Origin: Ceratothoa steindachneri
Taxonomy: Eukaryota; Arthropoda; Malacostraca; Isopoda; Cymothoidae
DNA: 64,000 nucleotides
Assembly: GCA_963969495.1 (NCBI GenBank)
Contig: OZ018318.1
Location: forward strand, 99,331,357 to 99,395,356
Direction: 5' to 3'
In this document: piece by piece, positions 23,228-33,249 of the stretch
How positions within the stretch are numbered: the first letter of the stretch is position 1
How the letters are laid out: every line of letters begins with the position of its first letter
Notes under the pieces: model-generated
Seen by the model: the letters and a program-made list of their open reading frames with translations, nothing else
Database searches by the model: none
Told to the model about the DNA's origin: nothing
Program-made: the position numbers and the translations under genes

Positions 23228-23754
23228 GTTCCGAAAGCTATCGGCCGGTGTGGTTGGCGCGCAAACTAGCACGCGTCCCTTACAAGCTTAAACGCTTGAT
23301 ATCAGTATGTGTGGAGAAGTGATACTCAGAACAAGAGAGAAGATATCCTACTGGAGGTGACATCAAGAAAATCAAAGAGAAAAACACATTGCCCAGCAAG
23401 GACTCGAACCTCAGACCTCTGGTTATCTAGACCAGTGCTCTACTGACTGAGCTAGCGGGACACGTAAGCCATGACAACACATTTCATCAATTTAACTTTT
23501 TCGTTGGCACCTCCAAAGACCACCGCCCAAATGAAACCGTGCCTGTAAGGATGGAGAATATATAATTGGAAAAGCACGAAATCCCTCCTTTAAGCGACCG
23601 AAAGCAATCGGCTCGTGTGGTTGGCGCGCAAACTAGCACGCATCCCCCCCCTCTCTTAAACGCGCGATATCAGTTTGTTTGTTTTTCTCTTTGATTTTCC
23701 CGGGGTCACCTCCAGTAGGATCTCCTCTCTCTTGTTTATTTGTATCACTTCTCC

Positions 23755-23757
<3 letters not shown>
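23228..23757. mobile_element. tRNA-related SINE with foldback arrangement
   Basis: A tRNA-like head (23,390-23,461, minus) is followed on that strand by a body (23,385-23,310). The same body occurs inverted at 23,678-23,757 (shared CACCTCCAGTAGGAT and TATCACTTCTCCA). A third block with GTGTGGTTGGCGCGCAAACT and CTAGCACGC is directly repeated at 23,229-23,303 and 23,599-23,672. The right unit runs into a (TA)n tail. So two SINE-type units share a body in opposite orientation. Confidence 0.5.
23390..23461 (-). tRNA. tRNA-like SINE head or tRNA pseudogene
   Basis: Minus strand: acceptor GTCCCGC, D-arm GCTCAGTCAGTAGAGC, anticodon stem CTGGT/ACCAG with loop CTAGATA, T-arm with TTCGAGT loop. Box A (TAGCTCAGTCAGTAGAGC) and box B (GGTTCGAGTCC) are strong. 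The acceptor stem has at least three mismatches in standard register, and the anticodon loop would read AGA without the long variable arm of tRNA-Ser. It is therefore probably a pseudogene or SINE head. Confidence 0.45.

Positions 23758-23808
<51 letters not shown>
23758..23808. repeat. (TA)n microsatellite, ~50 bp
   Basis: Alternating AT directly at the end of the SINE body, in the position of a SINE tail. Confidence 0.9.
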
Positions 23809-23811
<3 letters not shown>

Positions 23812-24890
23812 CGAGGTTTAGTGAGTGGGTAATCCCAGTCCCACTTCCTGGACATATATTTTATTACTGCACCAAGGTGAAGCGGAGGTGGAGTGTATCC
23901 AATATACCTACCGTAGCCACTTCCGGTGAATAAGAATAACCCCAGGGCTTCCCTTTTGATCAAAATTAAGATAATGATCCCCTGAGTGTGTCCTCACTCA
24001 GTAAAAGCCAGTCATGGGTGGACCTGTGTAATATTGCGATTTAAGCCAAGTGGATTTCTTATACATAACATAACATAACATAATTTCACGGATGACAAAA
24101 GCCACAAGGGCCTATCAAAGGTCATCTGCAATTAGAAATATGAAACAGCGTATATTGGTATAAATAGAATTAATCTTTGCGCTGAATAAATAAGTATACA
24201 TAGTGTCGTGGGGATTATACTTGAAAATTACTCACTAGGATGCTTGCGTCTTAATGGCACCCGACAGAATGAATGGAATAATATTATTGAATTAAGCACT
24301 GAATTAATCACTTCTATTACTCGAGGTTATGGACTCAGGGTGGGAATTCTAGTTAACAAATAAACTGGGGAAGTTAAGGGAGGGGATAATTCACTTTAAC
24401 GATACCTTTGAGTTCGTAAGTATTTTTGAGAATGACGGTGAAAAGCTTCTTCTGGTGACGATGATCGCACTTAGTCCGGCCGTCCAAGGTTACCGAATGA
24501 GAAGGTAATCCTAGACCGGTGATATAATGATCTTATGCCGGATGACAAAGGCCAGCCAAACTGTGCCTTAAATCGGACTTCTTCTTCGTCGAAGTGACTG
24601 TCCGATTATTCGGCTCCTGGAGTGGGTAGCAAAAACCAAATACCTAGCTACATCAAGGGTAATCCTCAGAGGGAGGTCCTGTGTAACCTCTGACTCTGAA
24701 GGGGGGAAGGGGGTCTGCGAGAAGTTTGGCACCTACAAGTACCGTGACGGCAACGCACAAATTCCCCGAAGTTTCTTTCTTACAACGGGCGAACTGTTTC
24801 TTTTGTGGAGTGAGCTCTCCTCACAACGTAGAACCAAGATCTTCTGCTTGACTCCAGGGAGAAGTTTTCCTTTTATTTCCCTCACGAGCA
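23809..24890. other. no recognisable gene; hairpin and pentamer repeat
   Basis: An (ACATA)4 run lies at about 24,063-24,083. A perfect 8-bp stem AATCGGAC...GTCCGATT with an inner CTTC/GAAG stem lies at about 24,572-24,609. The string CTGGGGAAGTTAAGG near 24,365 is close to one near 18,609, hinting at a dispersed repeat. No coding domain. Confidence 0.4.
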
Positions 24891-25269
24891 GAAATCGAGA
24901 GAGAGCACCGAATTCTCATAAAATCCGTATCGCTGCGTGAAAGAACTTTTCATCTGCTGCCAGAAGGAGTAAATTTTTCACACCTTCGAGCTATCCTTGC
25001 TCCACGTCGCGGTTTACGACGGCGCAAAAACTCAGACCTTCGTCGGCTAGCAGGTGTCTTTTATCGGCAGACATTTTCCTGAACGGCCGTCCGCGAATTT
25101 GGTTGTCGGTAACCCTCGGAAAACTCCAACTGAAAGCGAATACACCACCGCAGATCACTGCTTACCAGAGCTTCGTATGCCGGAAAATAGAAGCATGGGT
25201 GGGATTTCATTCATGCGAAGAAATCAAAAGGTAACTAATGGAAAATCAGAAATGGATCAAGATACAGAA

Positions 25270-26179
25270 AATTGTAAAATTTAAAGACTATACTCACTTA
25301 TTTAAAGTTATATGCAAGACAACTGAAATGGCGACCAAAGCCTAAGAAAAGGCATTATTGGCCTTTAGTATGTGTATTTCTCCGCAGAATATACAAAGAG
25401 ACACATTTGTCAACATTCAAATGTGCTTTAATTGCTATGCAACGGAAAAACATACTTCAGCTAACTGCCCCAAGAGAGGAACAGTCACATGTTCCGAATG
25501 CGCCCAAGAGGGACACGACTACCGCAACTGCAGAAACACGTACAAAAAATGTGTAAACTGCGGTGGTAACCATCGTACCAAGGCTATGTCATGTCAAATA
25601 GAAAAGACATCATTAAGAAGAATGAGAGACCTACAGACAAAGAAATATGCAGAAAACACCACATCCTACGCTAACGTAGCCAAAAGCCAATGCTCAACCA
25701 CCCTAGCGCTGCCAAACATCACGAAGGAAATGTTTGGTAAGATCTATACTTGCGTGATTCATGCACATGTCCAGAATGCACTTAATCCTGGAACATATGC
25801 GAAAACACTCAACTCCATGTTGTAGGCCAATGGACTAGAACCCATCGTCGTGCCACAAGAGATTAATTCAGAGGCCATTCTCAAAGTAGATAACTCAGAG
25901 ACTGAAAACCAAGGAGACGCTCAGGAAGAAAACAGCGAAACGGAAACAGACACAGAAGACATCAGCTCCGAATCGGAAGAAGAAGAGACTAGAAGAATAA
26001 CAAGGAAAACTCAGAAGAAAAGAAAACCAAGACGGGAAAGAGCCCAGCTCCACAAAGTAGACAAAACTCACCAAGCCCACATCCAACAAACACGGGTCAC
26101 CACTCGAAAGTTAAGGGCTCCCTTAAACCAGCAGGAATACGGAAATAAGTTTTTACTAGGTCTCCAAACAGTTACTTGA
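25270..26179 (+). pseudogene. Jockey-like ORF1 (zinc-knuckle RNA-binding protein)
   Basis: Conserved KIVKFKDYTHLFKVICKTTE leads, across one stop, into three cysteine motifs: CFNCYATEKHTSANC, CSECAQEGHDYRNC (C-x2-C-x4-H-x4-C) and CVNCGGNHRTKAMSC. Then a TYAKTLNSML block, a stop at about 25,823, an acidic region (TETDTEDISSESEEEE) and a basic tail (RKTQKKRKPRRERAQ). Family knowledge: ORF1 proteins coat element RNA and help reverse transcription. Two in-frame stops in the aligned part make this copy non-functional. It ends 65 bp before the ORF2 start. Confidence 0.65.
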
Positions 26180-26244
26180 TCAACGAACGGAAACGGTTAA
26201 AGGACTTTGGAAACGGGATCGATTTTAGGACTTTATAAGCTACA

Positions 26245-28985
26245 ATGGATAAAACAGATGTTAAGATTCTACAGCTCAACGTTAACGGATGGAAAAGCAA
26301 AAGGATAATGTATAGAAACATTTTTTATGAAACTAGACCCGGACATAATTCTAATTTCGGCACACGGCGTAAATCTTCAAGAAGACGAGATCAAAATCTG
26401 GAATTAGTATGTTATAGCAGCCAACCCGACGGGAGAACTACAAGACGGGGCAGCTATAGAAATCATAAAGGATATTGAATATAGAACTTGCAACGATTTG
26501 GACGAAGCCTACATCGCAGTGGAGATCAAAATGGAATTGACGAACATCATTATAACAAGGAGATACCAACCACCAAGGAGAAACCAACTGCCCATTCAGA
26601 ACTTCATCAGAATTTTAAATAATAGGTTACCAGTGTTATTTTTTGGTGACCTGAACGCACACTGTCAAGAGAGCGGATATAGACGAAGAAACGGGATAGG
26701 CAGAGACCACGGAACTCTGTCGACTACAGGTATCTGTAAAAGATTTGAACAGGACTACCCCACCTACGTGAGGGTAAACGCAGCCACTAAACCAGACATC
26801 TGCTTGGGCAATAACTATCTTGCATATAATTACTATATGAGGCCAGAAGATATCCCATGTACGGACCACACAGCGACTCTGCTCACCCTTAATCAAAGCC
26901 CAATCCAGATCCCAGGGAAGGTAACAAAAGCCTTTCATAGAGCTGACTGAGAGACATACAAGGGAGAATTGAGCACATATCAACCGAAAGAACTAGAAGG
27001 TGCATCGCAAGAAGAGATAGACGAAAAATTAGAAACTATTAGGAATTTGATAAAAAAAAGGTGGATAGAAAAGCCCTCCCAAGAAACAGCTACTCGACGA
27101 TTAAGACCTCTACCTGGTCTCCAGAGATGATAAGAAACCATCGACGACTAAAGGAAATTTCAGACAACATAAGGAGAAACGGACCAATGAGGGAGTTACT
27201 CAACGCAATGAAGAGGATAAAAAGGATTCTTAATACGGAAATAATAGAAAAACAAAATCAGCACTGGAATGAAACAATCCAGAAGATTGACGATGACGCA
27301 CCCGCAGGAGAATTTTAGAAAACAATAAAAAAATGAAAGGAAAGTCAGGGAACAAGAAGATAACCCTGACGGATAATCAAGGCAATAAGATAGAAGATAT
27401 TTACGCAATAGAACAATTATAAAAAACACTGAAAGAACATTTTTAACATTAGTGAAGAGGACAATCAATACTTCGACAGGGACTTCGAACGAAACATCAC
27501 AAGACAACTCGAACTAGAAGCAGACAGGATAATCCCTTACAGAAGTGTAGATGCAGCAAGAGACACCTTGGACGGTAACGACGCAAGAATTACCGTCCAA
27601 GAATTGAAAAACACAATCGCTCAGTTTAAGCAGGAGGCACCAGGTATATCAGAGCTCACTAAGAGGACTACGAACAAGCGAATGAAAAAATACTCCAGGG
27701 AATTACTTCAGTATTTAATGCCGGCCTTAACACCGGCTACTTCCCGAAAGAACTTAAAGTAGCCAAGATGATTTTCATACCCAAAGCTGGAGAATTACAG
27801 ACCTGTATCTCTACTCGACTTCATTGGGAAGATGTTCGAGAAAATTATGAACACTTGCCTAAATGAGCACCTGAAAGCTAATGACCTTCTAGATAAATTT
27901 TAATTCGGCTTCAGAAAGAAAAGAAGCACGGAGATGGCCCTTGCGGTCATAACAGAAAAAATAGCTAAAGCAAAAAGAGAAAAGGCTAACGTTGATATAG
28001 TCTGCAGAGATTTGTACAAAGGTTTTGACAAAGTATGGACGAAAGGAATGCAATATAAGATATTGCAGTTATGCCTAGAGAGCAAGATGGAAAAACTACT
28101 TTGCAATTACATAACCGAACGAAACGCATTTATCAAAATGGGAAACTACCATGGAGATAAATTCAAGATGGAGGCTGGCCTTCCACAAGGAGGATGTCTG
28201 AGACCAACATTACATTCCGTATATACCTCGGACATTTCTTCCCCAGGTACATACGGGTGCCTAAATATACAGTTCGCAGGAAACATCACATAGATCGTCG
28301 TATATCCTTATAGGAACCCTGATATGCTACCATACTGAGAGCAGAAGAAATACGAAGAGATCAACGCTTATGAAAAACAGTGGAAGATCAGCACCAACAG
28401 GAATAAATTTAAAATCGTACCAATACACAGGAGGAGACTCAGCAATATTGTGAACAAAGGAAACAGATACGAATACACAAACGAAGCTACAGTGCTAGGG
28501 TTGAGGATTACGAAGAGAAGATACACCAAGCATGCGAGAGAAAGAGTAGAAAAGGGAAGAAAGAGACTAGGGCTACTATTTAGGCTCAGAGCACTTAAAA
28601 GAAAAAACAAGAAGAAAATTTATCAAGCCCTAATCCAGTCAAGAATGCTATACCCGGTGATACCATTGTATACAATCTCAAAAAGTAATGTTATCGCACT
28701 GCAACGAATACAGAACAAGGCAGTTTTGATAATCACGAACAAAAGAAAAATAGACAGAAGAAGACATCAAGACTTGCATCGCGAAGCAAGAATTTAGCTA
28801 ATCAAAAAGATTATAGAGAAAAGGGCCAAGAAATTCATCCAAACCACGCAACGCGAGATAGGAGAGGAAGTAATGGCTATGATCACCGAGATACAAGAAG
28901 GGAGAGCACGTAGAAACTTCCAAACCTATACTTCAAAGATCAACGAAGAAGAGGACATGATGACAACAAACAGAGGAATTAAGTA
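26245..28985 (+). pseudogene. Jockey-like ORF2 (APE endonuclease and RT), dead
   Basis: Endonuclease blocks: KILQLNVNGWKSKR at the start, then FFGDLNAHCQESGYRRRNG, an ATKPDICLGN block and CTDHTATLLTLN (D-H pair). After frameshifts the RT follows: GFRKKRSTEMALAVITEKIA, VDIVCRDLYKGFDKVWTKGM and AGLPQGGCLRPTL. The catalytic FADD motif is changed to FAGN (QFAGNIT), which removes both active-site aspartates. The thumb region reads RMLYPVIPLYTISKSNVIAL. It ends near 28,985 with an EEDMMTTNRGIK tail. No RNase H domain. Several stops break the frame. Confidence 0.7.
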
Positions 28986-28990
28986 AACAA

Positions 28991-29904
28991 AGTTAAAAAA
29001 AGCTAGAAATAATAAAAATAAAAATAAAAGAATAAACAAAAACAGGTATAATAAAATAGAAAGGATAAAACTTTATACTAGTGAAGGAAAACAACTAAAA
29101 CAACGGTTTGAACTCCACATCACAGCAACAATAACACAGATTTAAAAACATGAAATAAAACAAACATAAAGGATAAACCTGATACTCAGGCAACTATTTC
29201 TATTCATTTGAATTTTAAACTATAATATTTCTAAATGCCAGAGATTAGCGTGACCTCCACGTATACTTTGCATTCAACTGCACATCTTCTACTTCCTTCT
29301 TTTCCATCTACATTTTTTTCCTATCCTTCACACTGGGCTTAACAAAGCATACGTGTGACAGGGGCACTAGAGATTGAATGAATAGACATGATATAGTACA
29401 CATCGTGGTTCGGATTCTACGTAAAGCTGGAGGTCCGCCGACCACTTTGGTCTCCTTTTAATCTTCCACACTACTTCAAACTTTGCTATCACCCTTTCCC
29501 TTTCCTCTTTTTCTCTCTGTCCTTCTCTCTGTCCCCCTCTCTCCTATCCAGAAGTCCAACAGGACTTTGGAGGGAGAGGGGAGACTGGGAGGGCCTAGTG
29601 CCCTCCCCACCCCCTCTTGTCATCTTAAGATGACCGGAGGGGGAGGGGATTGGCGATCTATTCTATCTCACCTTCCACACCCTTTCTACTTTACTTTACT
29701 TACTGACTGTTTGTCACTCCGATCTAGTTGTCTGGCAAAGGAGACAAAGGCAAATGAATTTTGAAAACATGCTTCTTTAACGGCGGTCAACTCAAGGACG
29801 CCGACATGTTGGGAGTATGGTTTCTGGCTGAAGTTGCACGTTAATTGCCGGTTTCTTCAGTTGAATAATGACGGCTACAGCCATCCGCAATCTTCTGCGG
29901 TTTT
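28991..29904. other. no recognisable gene
   Basis: A-rich start (possible decayed LINE tail), then mixed sequence with pyrimidine-rich tracts (29,480-29,550). Open frames have no domain. Confidence 0.45.
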
Positions 29905-31263
29905 GGAGTCTCAGGACAGCCCTGGACTCTTGTTGAGATTATTCTCCTTTGTGTGGGCGATTAAAAATGATTCCAGGATATTTCTCTTTATAAAATCATT
30001 ACTATGGATTATTTGTATCAGTTTTTGACCAGTTAATTCCGTGTCCCATCTTAGAATTGTGGACAGCTAAGGCATTATTCAGATATCCCTTAATTACGGG
30101 CTTTTTGTGTTGTTGGGTCCTAATGGAAACATTTTTGGAAGGTTGGCCTATATAGAATAAATTACAATCTAAACATGGAATTCAGTAAATTACATTATTA
30201 TCATTATTGGGGCTATGCTTTATTAAGAGATTTTTAATTTATGATTGTATTTAAAGGCTACCTTAATATTAAGTTGTTTTAGAATGGGCACTACAGACAT
30301 AAAATTATCATGATAGGATAAAATTAATAGGTTTTTACGAGGTTCTATTGTCTCTAATTTACAATTATAAAATGTTTTTTGGGCTATATTCATACATTTT
30401 TCTATAAAGTACTTTGGGTAGCATAAATTGGAAGCAATATCTTCAATTTTTGTGTATTCTTTATCTATATAGTCGGGACTACATATTCGAAGAGCCCTAA
30501 GATACATGGAAGAAAAAACAGCAGATTTTATATTTTTGGCATGACTTGAATAAAAATGGACATAAGATATATTATTTGTCGGTTTCCTATAAACAGTAAA
30601 TTTAAATCTACGTTTTTATCTAATTATTAGGACATCAAAAAATGGAAGGCTCTTATTTTCTTCCTTTTCTACGGTGAATTTAATTGACGGAACCAATGAG
30701 TTGATAATTAAAAGAAAACTATCGATGTCAAAACTGTTGTTTAAAATTACCAGGATGTCGTTAACATACCGAAACCAAACAATTTGAGTATTCCAAAAAG
30801 GGGGGAATCAACCTAGTTTCGAAAAATTCCATATATAAATTTGACAATAAGGGAGATAAGGATTACCCATAGAGATGCCAAACACTTGTTCATAGAATTT
30901 GCCGTTGAAACTAAATTTACATTTTTTAATACATAAACAAATAAGTCAATGATCGTATTGGTTGGTAAAGGGAGGTCATAAGCATTTAGAATAGAGGCTA
31001 GGAAGTCTAGTAAGTCTTCAATGGGCACTTTGGTGAGTAATAAGGTGACATCAAAACTGACTAGTCTCAGATCTGATGTTACCCTCATATTGTTTAATTT
31101 ATTGCAAAGGTTAAGGGAATTTTTTATATGCGAGGGGGATATTGTTCCTAAGATAGGAGAAAGTAAATTTACTAAGTATTTCGGAAGTTTATATTGTATT
31201 GAACTATATGCCTCTCGCATATAAAAAAATTCCATTGACCTTTGCAATAAATTAAACAATAAT
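29905..31263 (-). pseudogene. Penelope-like element (RT plus GIY-YIG), 5' foldback
   Basis: Read on the minus strand from 31,260: LNLCNKLNNMRVTSD then RLVSFDVTLLLTKVPIEDLL (RT core), FNGKFYEQVFGISMGNP, FRYVNDILVILNNSFD (the catalytic YxDD reads YVND), IKFTVEKEENKSLPFFDVLI, FTVYRKPTNNISYVHFYSSH, then a connecting region with KEYTKIEDIASNLCYPKYF, and the GIY-YIG block IYCIPCLDCNLFYIGQPSKN with RTQQHK, and the tail KRNILESFLIAHTKENNLNK. Stops and shifts at several points. At its 5' end 31,089-31,139 and 31,213-31,263 form an inverted repeat, so the element folds back. It abuts a CR1-like LINE tail. Confidence 0.75.
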
Positions 31264-31762
31264 CTGATAGATTATTCCAGATTGTTATGGTTCTGTTGAA
31301 GAAGAAGAATTTCGTTTCGTCTGCCCGAAAGTGACTTCCCTCAAGCTTAAGGTTGTGATGACGCGTTGATTCAATTGATATAAATATTAGAAATTTTGAT
31401 TTGTTTACATTTTCAAAACCATGAACGATTTTAAATAACTCTATCATGTCCCCGCGTATGCGTCTCTGTCTAAGAAGGAATAGATTGAGAGCTTTAAGAC
31501 TGTCCTGGTAATTCTTTGTTCGCAAGTGAGGAATCATATTGGTCATTCGACGCTGGACTCTCTCTAATCTTTCTGTGTCGCACGCACTCTAGATGTGGTG
31601 ACCAAAGCTGCACGCAATATTCCAAATATGACCTAACAACTGCACTATAAAGTGTTAGAATATATCTTTTAGACTTGCCTTGAAATGTATGCCCTATGAG
31701 ACATAGTATCGTGTTTGCCTTTTTCACTACCTCCATGCATTGTTTACTTGAGAGAGAAGGAA
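31264..31762 (-). pseudogene. CR1-like LINE ORF2 C-terminal fragment
   Basis: Minus strand: SSKQCMEVVKKANTILCLIG, LYSAVVRSYLEYCVQLWSPH, a frameshift, then RMTNMIPHLRTKNYQDSLKA, LNLFLLRQRRIRGDMIELFK and KFFFFNRTITIWNNL. This is the thumb and C-terminal region of a CR1-like RT. The remainder was lost where the PLE begins at 31,263. 5'-truncated at about 31,762. Confidence 0.7.
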
Positions 31763-32040
31763 AAGTTGTACATCAAAGGACATTGCTGTCCATACCGTGG
31801 AGGTACTAATTTAGGAAGGCTCTAACCCATAGAATAAGAGAAAGTATAGGATAGAGGAAGGCTCTCCCCGCCCTACCTCTCCCACCCGTATTTACTAGCC
31901 AGAAAGCTGAAATAATACCTGAATGTGATGAAAAAAAAGAACACAAACAGGAAATATTTATAGAAAAGTTGAAACCTATCTACTTGCCTCAAATTTATAA
32001 TCTATACTAAGATGGTACCATCTAGGTCAAGGTGTGGATT

Positions 32041-33235
32041 ATCTTGCCAAGTTAAGATTTGAACTGTTTGACTGACGAACTGTTCACCACTTCTGGTGGT
32101 AGACGGTTTCACGGTCCGCAGATTTTGTACGAGAGGTTGCCGCAAATGCTAGTATGGAATTGCGGTAATTCCAGTTTGTAACCGTAGTTACGTGTAGCAT
32201 TTGCGTTCAACGTAAACAGCCTCCTGTGATCTACGTTTTCAACTCCTCGTATTATCTTAAAAGTTTTAAACAGCTGGCCTCTTAACCGGCGCGTCTCCAA
32301 GGAGAACATCCCCAGTTCTCGTAGCCTATGCTGTTACCTTTTATGTCTAAGGTAGGGGATCAATTTTGTGGCTCTGGCCTGTACCCTTTCCAGCCGTTCA
32401 ATGTCCTTCCTCAGGGCTGGGGACCAGAATTTTATGGCGTATTCAAGGTGTGATTGGACTAGAGAGGTGTACAAGGCGAGAACAATCTACTTATTTCGGA
32501 AGCGAAAATGCCTCTTTATGTACTATAGCATTTGCTAGGCCCTCTTTTTCACGTGGAGGCACTGCCTGGAGAACTTTTGATCATTGCTGATTAGCACGCC
32601 TAAATCTTTCTCAAGGTCAGTGGTATCTAGTTGTTTGCCTAGCAAGGAGTAGTTTTCCCGAAGGTTAGCATGGCCGATGTGCATTACCTTGCACTTGTCA
32701 AGGTTAAATGGCATCTACCACCTCTCTGACCACTCGCCTATCCTGAGAAGGCTATTTCACAGGCGTTCAAATCCTCGTGAGCTCACACTATCTCCTAGCT
32801 TGTTATCGTCGGCGAACTTAGTTATCGAGTATATTAGTCCTTCGTCTATATCGTTGATGTAGACGATGAGCAATAGAGGCCCGAGCATTGAGCCCTGGGG
32901 TACCCCGCTACTGACCGGTGCCCATTGCGAGGCTACCCAGTTGATCTTTACTCGTTACCTCCATCCCGAGAGCCAGTTTTCTATCCATTCGGCTACCTTG
33001 CCGGTAATGCCAAGGGCGCGGACCTTATTTATTAATCTGCGGTGTTCAACCTTATCGAAGGCTTTTTGAAAATTCATGTATAAGATATTTACAGCTAGAC
33101 TACGCTTATACTAACTCAAAATACTGTGGGAAATTTATAGTAGATTACTGAGACATGAGCGGTTCTTGAGAAATTCGTGCTCCATTTTCCTTTGCTCTTC
33201 ACGCTCTATCAATTTTACGCCGCGTTCAAGGTGGA
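32041..33235 (-). pseudogene. CR1-like LINE ORF2, RT core to C-terminus (left half of split element)
   Basis: Minus-strand blocks in order: EHEFLKNRSCLSNLL, ILYMNFQKAFDKVEHRRLIN, KVAEWIENWLSGWR, VSSGVPQGSMLGPLL, ITKFADDNKLGDS (FADD intact), MPFNLDKCKVMHIGHANL, LEKDLGVLISNDQKFSRQC, LYTSLVQSHLEYAIKFWSPA, MFSLETRRLRGQLFKTFKII and PPEVVNSSSVKQFK. Several stops. The sequence begins abruptly in the middle of the RT at the I-group LINE insertion; the missing upstream RT part (SLTSA and before) is at 39,690-39,938, so I infer one LINE split by the insertion. Confidence 0.7.
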
Positions 33236-33249
33236 GCCGCCATGCCGAT

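Larger units (their letters stand above)
24891..28990 (+). mobile_element. Jockey-like LINE, nearly full length, inactive
   Basis: ORF1 with three zinc knuckles followed by an ORF2 with endonuclease and RT but no RNase H: the Jockey-type layout. Both frames contain stops or shifts and the RT active site is mutated. AT- and A-rich sequence follows the last block (about 28,985-29,060) but no clean poly(A) or target duplication is visible. The 9.43-11.04 kb relic is the same family. Confidence 0.7.

Noticed and set aside
23390..23461. Functional tRNA gene
   Set aside because: Acceptor-stem mismatches, an anticodon that does not fit the arm structure, and repeat-like surroundings point to a SINE head or pseudogene.
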